The notes beneath the pieces are model-generated. The model ran no database searches and was not told the origin of the DNA. It was given only the letters and a program-made list of their open reading frames with translations. Positions 1-11,690 of a stretch of 64,000 nucleotides of DNA are shown here, in pieces. The DNA comes from Nomascus leucogenys (taxonomy: Eukaryota > Chordata > Mammalia > Primates > Hylobatidae), in assembly GCF_006542625.1 (NCBI RefSeq), contig NW_022097709.1:62001-126000 (forward strand). The letters are read 5' to 3'. The position numbers and the translations under genes are program-made. The number at the start of each line of letters is the position of its first letter. Within the stretch, counting starts at the first letter, position 1.

Positions 1-2620
1 GTGGGGTGGAGTGGAGTGGAATGGAATGGAATGGAAAGAAACGGAAGGAATGGATGGAACGGGAAGGAATGGAGTGGAGTGCAGTGGAGAATAGTTGATT
101 TGGGTGGAATGGAATGGAATGGAATGGAATGGAATGAAAGCTGTAGATCAGAGTGGAGTGGAGTGGAAAGGAATGGAAGGGAAGGAAATGGAATGAAATG
201 CAATGGAATGGAATGGAATGGAATGGAACGGAACGGAAGGGAACGGAACGGAAGGGAACGGAATGGAATGGAATGGAATGGAATGCAGTGGAGTGGAATG
301 CAGTGTAGTGGAATGGAGTAGAAAGGAATGGAATGACTGTAGAGGGGTGGAATGGAATGGATTGGAATGGAATCGAATGGAGTGGAGTGGAGTGTAATCA
401 GAAGGAATGCAATGGGGTGGAGTGGAGTGCCAAGGAGTGTAATAAAGTGGAAAGTAATGGAAAGGAATGGAATGCCATGTATTGGAGTTGGGTGGAATGT
501 AATGGAACAGAATAGATTGGAATGCAATGGAATTGAATGGAGTGGAGAGGAATGCAGTGTAGTTTAAATGGAGTAGAACGAAATGGAGTGGAGTGGAATG
601 GAGTGGAGTGAACTGGCATGGAATAGAACGGAATAGAATGGAGTGTATTGGAGTGAAGTGGAATGTGAAGAAATGGAATGGAGTGCAGTGTAGTGGAATA
701 GGAAGGAATGGAGCAGAGTAGAGTGGTTTTGAATTGAATTGAATGGAATTTATTAGAATGGCATGGAATTTATTTAATGCAGTGGATTGGCGTTGTTTGG
801 AATGGAGTGGAACTGAATGGAAAGGAAGGGAATGGAATGAATGGAATACAATGGAACGGAATGGAATTTATTGTAGTCAAGTGGAGTGCAGTGTAGTGGA
901 ATGGAGTAGAAATAAATGGATTAGAGTGCAGTGGAATGGAGTCAACTGGATTGGAATGGATGGAATTTAATGGAGTGGAGTAGGGTGGAGTGGAATTTGA
1001 AAGAATGGAATGGAGTGGCATGGATTGGAGTGGAGTGGCATGGAGTAGAACTGGATTAGAGAGGAATGGAATGGGATGAAATGGAATGGAACTGAACGGA
1101 ATGGATTGCAGTGGAGTGAAGTGGTATGGGATGAAATTGAATGGAAGGAAATGGAATTCAATGCAATGCAATGCAACAGAATGGAATGGAATGGGAATGG
1201 AATGCAATGGAGTGGAGAGGCGTGGAATGGGAAGTAATGGAAAGGAGTGGAGTGGAGTATAGTGAAGTAGAGTGGATTAGAGTGGAATGGAATGGAATGG
1301 AATGGAAGAAAGAATGAATGGAATGGAATGGAATGGAATGGAATGGAATGGAATCAAATGGAATGCGGTGGATTGGAGTGGAGTGGAGTGGAGTGGAGTG
1401 GAATGTAATGTTTTGGAAGGGAATGTAATGGAATTGAATGCAATCCAAAGGCATGGAATGGAATGGTATGGAACAGAATGGAATGGAATGGAGTGGAGAG
1501 GAGTGCAATGTAGTAGAATGTAGTAGAAAAGAATGGAGTGGAGTGCAGTGGAATGGAATGCAAAGATATGGAATGGAATGGAGTGAAGTACATTGGAGTG
1601 TAATGGGATGGAATGGAAAGCAGTGGAGTGGACAGGAGTGGAGTGGATTACAGTGAATTTGAGTGGAACAGAACGGAATGAAAATGAGTGGATTGGAGCG
1701 GAGTGGAGTGGAGTGGAATGCAATGGGATTTAAAAGAATGGAATGGGATAGAATGCAATGGAACAGAATGGAAGGAATGGAGTGGAATGGAGTGCAGTGT
1801 AGTGACACGGAACAGAAAGGAATGGAGTAGAGGGGAGTGGGTTGGTATTGAATGAAATGGAATGGAATGGAAAGGAATGGAATGGAATGGAGTGGAGTGT
1901 AGTGGAGTGAAATGGGAAGGAATGGAATGCAGTGGAGAGAACAGGAGAGCAGTGGAGTGGAGTAGGGTGGATTTGATTCGAATGGAATGGAATGGATTGG
2001 AGTGGAAAGGAAAGGAATGGAACAGAATGGAATGCAGTGGATTGGAGTTGAGTGGAATGGAATGCAATGGAATGGAAAGGAATGGAATGGAATGGAATGG
2101 AATGGAGTGGAATGGAATGGAATGGAATGAAGTGGTTTGGAATGCAGTGGAGAGGAATGGAATGAATTTGAAGGGAAAGGAATGGAATGGAAAGCAATGG
2201 AACAGAATAGAAGAGAACGGAAGGGGATTGAATTGAATGGAATGGAGCGGAGTGGAGTAAAGTGGATTTGAGTGGAATGGAATTGAAAGGAATGCAGTGG
2301 TTTGGAGCGGAGTGGAATGAATTATCTGGAAGGGAATGGAATGGAATGGAACAGTTTGTAATAGAACGGAATGGAATGGAGTGGAGTGCAGTGTAGTGAA
2401 ATGGAGTAGAAAGGAATGGTGCAGAGTGCAGGGGAGTAAAGTGGAGAGGAATGGAGTGGAACGTAGGGTAGTGGAATGGATTGGTGTAACGTAGAGTGGA
2501 GTGGAGTGGAATGGAGTTGAATGGAATGGAGTGGACTGGAATGGAGTGGCGTGGAGGGCAATGGAGTGGAATGGAGGGAGTGGAATTAAATAGAATGGAA
2601 TGGAAGGGAGAGGAACGGAA

Positions 2621-2697
2621 TCGTAAAAGGAAATGTGAGCTGTGATTCTACCACTGCAATATAGAGAGGGTGACAGAGTGGGATCATTTCGAAAGGA
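2621..2697 (+). repeat. Alu-tail islet, degenerate
   Basis: This non-satellite insert of about 77 bp reads as AAATGTGAGCTGTGATT, then a cactgc-aatatag stretch, then GGTGACAGAGTG and a GAAAGGAAGG exit. It aligns by eye with the last ~56 bases of an Alu right arm without its poly(A). The atatag variant is shared with the islets at 3,987, 18,004, 29,929 and 39,581, so it belongs to one islet subtype. Confidence 0.8.
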
Positions 2698-3986
2698 AGG
2701 AAGGAAATGGAATAGAAAGGAATGGAGAGGAATGGAATGGAATACAATGGAATTCAGTGGACGACTAGAGTGGTGTGGAGGGTTGTGGAATGGAATGGAA
2801 TGCAAGGGAATGGAATGGAATGAATTGAAATTGGAATGGAATGGAATGCAATGGAATGGAATTTCATACAATGGAGTGGAGAGGAATGCAGCATAGTGGA
2901 ACGGAGTAGAAAGGAATGGAGTGGAGTGGACTGGAGTGGAATGGAATGGAATGGATTGTACTGGAGTGGAGTCGAATGGGAAGGAATGGAATGGAATGAA
3001 GTGGAGTGGAGTAGAGTGGATTCGAGTGGAAAGGAATGGAATGGGAGGGAATGGAATGAAGAGGATTGGAGTGGAGTGGAGTCCAGTGGAATGGACAGGA
3101 ATAGAAGGGAATGGAATGGAATGGAATGCAATGGAAAGCTATTGAATAGAAATGAATGGAATGGAGTGGAATGGAATGCAGTGTATTGGAATGGAATAGG
3201 AAGGAATGTAGCATAATGAAGTGGTGTGGAATGCAGTGGAATAGAATAGAGTGGAGTGGATTGTAGTGGAGTGGATTGGAATAGCATGGGCTCGAGTGCT
3301 GTGGAATGGAATGGAATGGAAAGCAGCAGATTGGAGTGGAGGAGACTGGAGTGGAACTGAATGTCATGGAAGGGAATGGAATGGAAAGCAATGCAATGGA
3401 ACGGAATAGAATGGAATGGAATAGAATGTGGTGGAATGGGAAGCAATGGAATCTAGCAGAGTGGAGTGCAGTGGAGTAGAGTTGATTTGAGAGGAATGGA
3501 ATGGAATGGAATTTAAGGCAATGGATTGGACTGGTGTGGAATGGAATGGAATCGAAGGGAATGAATGGAATGAAATGCAATGGAAAGGAATGGAAGGGAA
3601 TGGAATGGAATGCAATGGATGGGAGAAAAGTGGATTTGAGTGGAATTGAATAGAATGAAATGGAATGGAAGCAGTTGTTTTGACGGGAGTGGAGTGGAGT
3701 GGAATGGAATTGAAAGGAAGGGAATGGAATGGAATAGAGTGGAGTGCAGTGTAGTGGAATAGAGTATAAAGGAATGGAGTGGAGTGCACTGGAGTGGAGT
3801 GGAGGGGAATGGAATGGAATGGAGTGGAATGGAGTGGTGTGCAGTGGAGTGGAGTGGAGTGGGATGGAGTGGAATGGAATGGAGTGTAGCGCAATGAAGT
3901 GGTGTGGAGTGGAATGGAGTGGAATAGAGAGGAGTGGAGTGGAGTGGAATTAAATGGAATGGAATGCAAGGGAACGGAATGGAATG

Positions 3987-4061
3987 GTAAACGAAATGTG
4001 AGCTGAGATTCTGCCCCCACAATATAGCCAAGGTGACAGAGTGAGAAAATTTTGATTGAAA
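3987..4061 (+). repeat. Alu-tail islet, degenerate
   Basis: This is the second and last islet in the left block. It keeps GTGAGCTGAGATTCTGCC and GGTGACAGAGTGAGA but has CCCCCACAATATAGCCA in place of the usual ACTGCACTCCAGCCT. Its exit is TTTTGATTGAAAGG. It is among the more eroded islets in the window. Confidence 0.8.
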
Positions 4062-6965
4062 GGAATGGAATGGAAGGGAATGGAATAGAATGAAATGGAA
4101 TGGAATGGAATGAAACGCAATGGAATGGAATTTACGGAATGAAATCGAATGGAATGGAATAGAAAGAAATTCAGTGAACTAGAGTGGAGTGCAGTGTTGT
4201 GGAATAGAACGGAATTCAAGGGATTGGAATGGAATGGACTGCAGTGGAACGGAAAGGAATGGAATGGAATACAATGGAGTGGAGAGGAATGCAGGGTAGT
4301 AAAATGGAGTAGAAAGGAATGTAGTGGAGAGAGTGGAGTTTAATGGAATAGAACGGACAAGAATGGATTGGAGTGGAGTGGAGTGGAAGGGGAAGGAATT
4401 TTATGGAGTGGAATGGAGTGGAGTAGAGTGGATTAGAGTGGAATGCAATGCAATGGAATGGAATGGATTGGAATGGAATAGAGTGGTGAGGAGTGCAGTG
4501 TAGTGGAATCATGTAGAAAGGGATAAGTAGAGTGACTGGAGTGGAATGGATGGATTGGAATGGAATGGAGTGGAGAGGAGTGGAGTGGAATGGGAAGGAA
4601 TGGAATGCAGTGCACTGGAGTCGATTGGGAGCAATGGAATGGAGAGGAGGGGAGTGGAGTGGAGTAGAGTGGATTCAAGCAGAAAAGAATGGAATGAAAT
4701 GGAATGGAAAGGAAGGGGATGCAGTAGATTACAGTGGAGTGGAGTGGAGTGGAATGGAATGGAATGGAATGGAAAGGAATGGAATGGAATGCATTGGAAG
4801 GAATGGAATTGTACGGAATGGAATGGAGTGGAATGGAATAGAAAGAAATTCAGTGAACTAGAGTGGGGTGCAATGTTGTGGAATGGAATGGAATTGAAGG
4901 GATTGGAATGGAATGGACTGCAGTGGAATGGAAAGAAATGGAATGGAATGGAACACAATGGAGTGAAGAGGAATGCAGGGTAGTAAAATGGAGTAGGAAG
5001 CAATGTAGTGGAGAGGAGTGGAGTGGAGTGGAGTGGAATGGAATGGAATGGACAAGAATGGATTGGAGTGGAGTGGAAGGGGAAGGAATTTAATGGAGTG
5101 GAATGGAGTGGAGTAGAGTGGATTCGAGTGGAATGGAACGGAATGGAATGCACTGCAGTGGATTGCAGTCACAGGAGTCAAGTGGAAAGGAAAGGAATAG
5201 AAGGGAATGGAATGAAATGGAATGCAATGGAACAGAATGGAATGAATGGAAAGGAATAGAGTGTAGCGGAGTGCACTCTAATGGAATGGAGTAGAAAGGA
5301 ATGGAGTGCAGTGGAATGGGCTGGAATGGAATGGAATGGAGTAGAATGCAGTGGAATGGGAAGGAATGGAATGGAGCGGAGTGGAGTGGAGTGGAGTAGA
5401 GCGGATATGAATGGAATGGAATGGAATGGAATAGAATGGAAAGGAATGGAATAGAATGGAATGGCGTGGAGTGGAGTGGAGTGTAATGGGAATTAATGGA
5501 ATGGAGTGAAGTAGAGTGGAGTAGAATGCATTCTAGTGGGATGGAACGAAGGAATGAAAGCTGTGGATGGGATTGGGGTATTCCTAAGTGCAATGAAATG
5601 GAATGGAAGGGAATGGAAAGCAATGGAATGGACGGAATGGAATGAATGGAATGCAATGGAATGGAATGGAGTCGTGAGGAGTGCAGTGTAGTGGAATCGT
5701 GTAGAAACTGATTAAGTAGAGAGGAGTGGAGTGGAATGGAGTGAATTGGAATGGAATGGAGTGGAGGGGAGTGGAGTGGAATGGGAAGGAAAGGAATGCA
5801 GTGGAATGGAGTCGATTGGGAAGGAATGGAATAGAGTGGAGGGGAGTGGAGTGGAGTAGAGTGGATTAAAGTAGAAAAGAATGGAATGAAAGGAATGGAA
5901 TGGAATGGGATGCAGTAGATTACAGTGAGTGGAGTGGAATGGAATGGAATGGATGGAAATGGAATGGAATGGAATGAAATCAAGTGGAGTGGAACAGAAT
6001 GGAATGGAATGGAATTGAGTGTAGTGCAGTGTAGTGGAATGTAGAAAGGAATGGAGTGGAGTGGAGTGGGTTGGAATGGAATGCAATGGAATGGAGTAGA
6101 ATGGAATGGAATGGGAAGGACAGGAATGTAGTTGAGTGGAGTGGAGTGGAGTGGATTTGAGAGGAATGGAAAGGAGAGGAATAGAATGGAATGTAATGGA
6201 ATGGTGTGGAGTGGAGTGCAGTGTAGTGTAAAGCAGTAGAAAGAATGGAGTGGAGTGGAGAGGAGTGGAATGGAATGGCATGGAATTGAGTGGACTGGAG
6301 TGGAGGGAATGGCAACGAAAGGAATGGATTGGATTTGATTGGAGAGGAGTGGAGTGGAGTAGAATAGATTCGAGTGCAATGGAATGGAATGGAATGGAGT
6401 GGAATGGCATGGAATGGAATGGAATGGAATAGAATGGAATGGAATGGAATGACGTGGATTGGAGTGGATTGGAACGGAATGGAATCGAATGGAATAGAAC
6501 GGAAGGGAATGGAATAGAATGGAACAGTGGAATGCAGTGCATTGAATTGCAATGGAATAGAAAGGAATGGAGTGGAAGGGATGGAGTAGAGTCGAATGGA
6601 GAGGAATGGAATGGAATTGAGTGGAATTTAATGGAATGGAATGGAACAGAGTGGAGGGAATGCAGTGTAGTGGAAATGGTGTAGAAGGGAATGGAGAGTG
6701 GAGTCGAGTGGAGTTGTGTGGAATGGAATGGAATGGATTGAGGTGGATTTGAGTGTAGTGGAGTGAAATGGAATGGAATGGAATGGAATGGAATGGAATG
6801 GAATGGAATGGAATGGAATGGAGTGGAAGGGAATACAATGGAACACAATGGAATGGAATGGAGTGAAATACAATGCAGTGCTGTGGAATGGAGTAGAAAG
6901 GAATGGAGTGGAGTGGATTGGAGTAGAGTGGAATGGAGGGGATGGAATGGAATGGAAAGGATTTG

Positions 6966-7330
6966 AACGGAGGTGAGTGGAGTGGAGAGGATAGGGAAGG
7001 AATGGAATGGATTGGAGTGGAGTGGAGTGGATTACACTGGATTTGAGTGTAATGGAATGGATTAGAATGGAATGGAATGAATGTTGTGGATTGGAATGGA
7101 ATGGAATGAATGTTGTGGATTGGAGTGCAGTGGAGTGCAGTGGAATTGAAAGGATTTGAACGGAGTTGAGTGGAGTGAGAGGATAGGGAATGAATGGAAT
7201 GGATTGGAGTGGAGTGGAGTGGATTACACTGGATTTGAGTGTAATGGAATGGATTAGAATGGAATGGAATGAATGCTGTGGATTGGAGTGCAGTGGAGAG
7301 GAGTGGAATGGAAAGGTAGGGAAAGGAATG
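6966..7330 (+). repeat. 182-bp tandem duplication inside satellite
   Basis: Two adjacent segments share the same ordered landmarks: a gaggatagggaa string, then GGATTACACTGGATTTGAG, then gaatgaatg-tgtggattgg. The string ATTACACTGG is at 7,031 and its partner ATTACACT is at 7,213, an offset of 182 bp. Within the first copy, gaatgaatgttgtggattgg is itself repeated about 31 bp apart. Confidence 0.75.
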
Positions 7331-10300
7331 GAATGGAATTCAGTGGACCAGAATGGATTGGAATAGAGTGGAATGGAGTGCAGTGTATTCTACTGGAATG
7401 GAGGAGAAAGGAAGGGAGTGGAGTAGGATGGAATGTCATGGATCAGACTGCAGTGGAGTGGAAGGGAATGGAATGAAATGGAATGGATGGAGTGTAGAGG
7501 AATGCAGTGTAGTGGAAAAGGAGTAGAAAAGAATGGGGTATAGTGGAGTGGAGTATAATGGGAATGGAATGGAATGGAATGGAATGGAATGGAATGGAAT
7601 GGATTGGATTGGAGTGGAGTGGAAGAGGAAGGAATGGAATGGAGTGGAGTGGAGTGGTGTGGCATAGAGTTGATTCCAGTGCAATGGTATGCAACGGAAA
7701 AACAGAACGGAATGGAATTCATTGGATAGGAATGGAGTGGAGTGTAGTAGAATGTAATGGAACGGAAGGCAATGGAATAGAATGGAACGCAATGGAAAGG
7801 AATGGACTGGAATGGAAAGGAATGGAATGGAATGGAATGGAATGGAATGGAATGGAATGGAATGGAAAGGAATGGAGTGGAGTGCAGTGTATTGGAATGG
7901 AGTAGAAAGGAATGGAGTGGAGAGGAGTGGAATGGAAAGGCATGGAATGGAGTGGAATGGTGTGGAAGGGAAATGAATGGAATAGACTTTAATGGAGTGA
8001 AGAGGAGTTGCATGGGAATGAATGGAAATGAGTGGAATGGAGTAGAGTGGATGTGAGTGGAATAGATGGAATTGAATGGAATGAATTCTATGGATTTGAT
8101 TGGAGTCGAGTGGAGTGTAATGGAATGGAATGCAATGGAATACAATGAAACGCAATGGAATGAAAAGAATGGAATTGCGTTGAGTGAAGTGCAGTGACAT
8201 GGAATGGAGGTGAAAGGAATGGAGTGGAGTGGAGTGGAATGGAATGTAATGGAATGGAGTGGAGTGGAGTGGAATGGGAAGGAATGGAATGGAGAGGACT
8301 TGATTGGAGTGGAATGGAGTGGATTAGAATTTATTCCAGTGGAATGGAATGGAATTGAATGGAGCAGAATAGAAAGGAGTAGAATGGAAGGGAATGCAGT
8401 GGGTTGCAATGGAGTGGAGTGGAATGGAATGCAATGGATTTGAAGGGAATGGAATGGAATGGAGTGCAATGGAAAGGAATGGAATGGATTGTGATGGAAT
8501 GGAGTGGAATGCAGTGCAGTGTAGTGGAATGGAGTAGAAAGGAATGGAGTGGAGTGGACTGCAGTGGGTTGGAGTGGAATGGAATGGAATGGAAAGGAAT
8601 GGAATAGAGTGGAATGGAGTGGAGTGCAATGGGAAGGAATGGAGTGCACTGGAGTGGAGTGGAGTGGAGTAAAGTGGATTTGAGTGGAATGGAATGGAAC
8701 GGAATGGAATGGACAGAAAGCCATGCATCGGAATGGAGTGGAGTGGAGTAGAATGGAATGGAATGGAAGGGATTGGAATGGAATGGAATGCAATGGACCT
8801 GAATGGAATGGAAAGGAATTAATGGAGTGGAGTGCAGTGCAGTGTAGTGGAATGGAGTAGAAAGTAATGGAGTAGAGTGTAGTGAGTGGAATGGAATGGA
8901 TTGAAATGGAATCAAAAGGAATGGAGTGGAGTGTAATTGGAAGGAATGGAAGGAGTGGAGTGGAGTGCCATGGAGTGGAATGGATTGGAACGGAATGGAT
9001 GTGAATGCAATGCAATTCAATGGAGTGGAGAGGAATGCACTATATTTGAAATGCAGTAGAAAGAAATAGAGTGGAGTTGATTGAAGTGGAGTGAAGTGGA
9101 ATGGAATGGAATGGAAAGGAATGGAGTGCATTGGAGTGGAGTGGAATGGGAAGAAATGGAATGGAGTGGAGTGGAGTGGAGTGGAGTAGAGTGGATTAGA
9201 ACGGAGTTGAATGGAATTGAATAGAATGGAATGGAATGGAAAGAGTGGAATGCAGTGGATCAGATTTATTTGGAGTGGAGTGGAAGTGAATTGAAAGAAG
9301 GGAATGGAATGAAATGGAATGCAGTTGAGTGGAATACAGTATAGTGGAATGGAGAAGAAAGAAATGAATTGGAGTGGAGTGGAGTGGAGTGGAATGGATT
9401 GGAATGCAATCAATGGAAATGAATGGAGTGGAGATGAATGGAGTGGAATTTGCAGGAATGGAATGCAGTGGCATGGATTGGAGTGGAGTGCAGTAGAGTG
9501 GATTTGAGAGGAATGGAATGGAATGGAATGGAATGGAATGGAATGGAATGGAATGGATTGGAGTGGAGTGGAGTGGTATGGAATGGAATGGAATGGAAGG
9601 GAATGGAATTAAATCCAATGCAATGGAAAGGAATGCATTCGAATGGAGTGGAGAGGAGGGGAATGGGAATGAATGGAAAGGAGTGTAGTGGAGTGGAGTA
9701 TAGTGAAGCAGAGTGGATTCGAGTGGAATGGAATGGAATGGAAAGGAATGGCATGGAATGGAATGGAATGGAATGGAATGGAATGGAATGGAATGGATGG
9801 AATTCTGTGGACTGGAGTGGAGTGGAGTCGAATGTAATGTCATGGAAGGGAATGGAATGGAATTGAATGCAATTCAACGGAATGGAATGGAATGGAATGG
9901 AATGGAGTGAAGAGGAGTGCAGTGGAGTGGAATGGAGTAGAAAGGAATGGAGTTGAATGTAGTGGAATGAATGGAATGGAATGGAATGGAATGGAATGGA
10001 ATGGAATGAAATGCAGTGAAGACGAGTGCAGGGTAGTGGAATGGAGTAGAAGGAATGGAGTGGTGTGCAGTGGAGTGGCATGGAAAGGAACGGAATGGAG
10101 TGAAGTGGAGTGGAGTGTAATGGGAATGAACGGAATGCAGTGGACTAGACAGGAGTGGAGTGGAGTAGAGTGGATTCGAGTGCAATGGAATGGAATGGAA
10201 AGGAGTGGAGTGGAGTGTTTTGGAGTGGAATGGAATGGAATGGAATGGAATGGAATGGAATGGAATGGAAAGAATTGGAGTGGCATGGAAAGGGATGGAA

Positions 10301-11526
10301 TGGAGTGGAATAAGTGATTGGAGTGCAGTGGAGGGAATAGAGTGGATTCGAGTGGAATGGAATGGAATGAATTGGAATGGAATGGAATGGAATGGGATGC
10401 AGTACTTTGCAGTGGAGTGGAGTGCAGTGTAATGTAATAGAAAGGAAGGGAGTGGAATGGAATTGAATGGAATGGAACGGAACGGAATGGAATGGAAAGA
10501 ATTGAATGCAGGAGATTTGAGTGGAGTGGAGTGGAATAGAATGTAATGGAAGGGAAAGGATTGGAATTGAATGGAAGACAATGGAACGGAATGGAATGGA
10601 AGGGAATGGAATGGAATGGAGTGGAATGCAGTGCACTGTAGTGGAATGGAGTACAAACGATTGGAGTGGAGTGGAGTGCTGTGGAGGGGAATTGACTGGA
10701 ATGGAATGGAATGGAAGGGAAGGTAATGGAGTGGGGCGGAATGGAATGGGGTGGGAGGAATGGAGTGGAGTGGAGTGCAGTGGGTTAAAGTGGAATCAAG
10801 AGGAATGGAATTGAATGGAATGGAATGAATGTTGTGGCTTGGACTGGAGTGGAGTCGATCGGAATGGAATGGAATTGAAGGGAATGGAATGCAATGGAAA
10901 GGAATAGGATGGAATGGAATGGACTGGAATGGCAGGGAATGGAATGCAATGGAAAGAAATAGAATGGAATGGAATGGAATGGAATGGAATGGAATGGAAT
11001 GGAATGGAATGGAGTGGAGTACAGTGTAGTGGAATGAAGTAGAAAAGTGTCGAGTGGACAGAAGTGGAGAGGAATGGAAGAGAGTGGTATTGAATTGAAT
11101 TCAGTGGGATGCATTGGAGTGGAGTGGAGTGGAAGGTTGTGGTATAGAATTCAATGGAGTGGAATGGAATGGGTGGAGTGGAGTGGGATGGAAACGAATG
11201 GAATGGAGTGGAGTGGAGTGCATTGTAGTGGAATTGAGAAGAAAGGAAGGGTGTGGAATGGAGTGGAGTGGAGTGGAACGGAATGGAATGGAATAGAAAA
11301 AATGCAGGGGAGTGGAGTGGAATGGGAAAGAACGGAATGTGGTAGAGTGGAGTGGTGTGGACTGGAGTGGATTCGAGTGGAATGGAATGGAAAGGATAGG
11401 AATGCAGTGGATTGGAGTGGAACGTAGTGGAGTGGGAAGGAATGGAAAGGAAAGGAATGGAGTGGAATGCAACAGAACGGAATGGAATGGAATGCAGTGG
11501 AGTGGAGTGCAGTGTATTCGAATGGA

Positions 11527-11690
11527 GTAGAAAGGAATGGAGTTAAGTGGAGTGGAGTGCAGTTGAGTGGAATAAAGTGGAATGGAATGGAGAGGAGGGG
11601 AGTGGAGTAGAAAGGAATGGAGTTAAGTGGAATGAGTGCAGTTGAGTGGAATAAAGTGGAATGGAATGGAGAGGAGGGGAGTGGAGTGGA
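11527..11690 (+). repeat. 80-bp tandem duplication inside satellite
   Basis: The string GTAGAAAGGAATGGAGTTAA starts at 11,527 and again at 11,607. The following text (cagttgagtggaataaag, then gagaggaggggagtgg) is repeated with one small deletion. The offset is 80 bp, a multiple of the 5-bp unit, as expected from unequal exchange in register. Confidence 0.85.

Noticed and set aside
1158..6838. Long minus-strand frames of 150-580 codons rich in His, Ser, Ile, Pro and Phe, and matching plus-strand frames rich in Glu, Trp, Asn, Gly and Met
   Set aside because: They are direct translations of the CATTCC/GGAAT pentamer, which lacks stops in all six frames. They overlap each other in several frames and have no domain, no codon bias and no start context.
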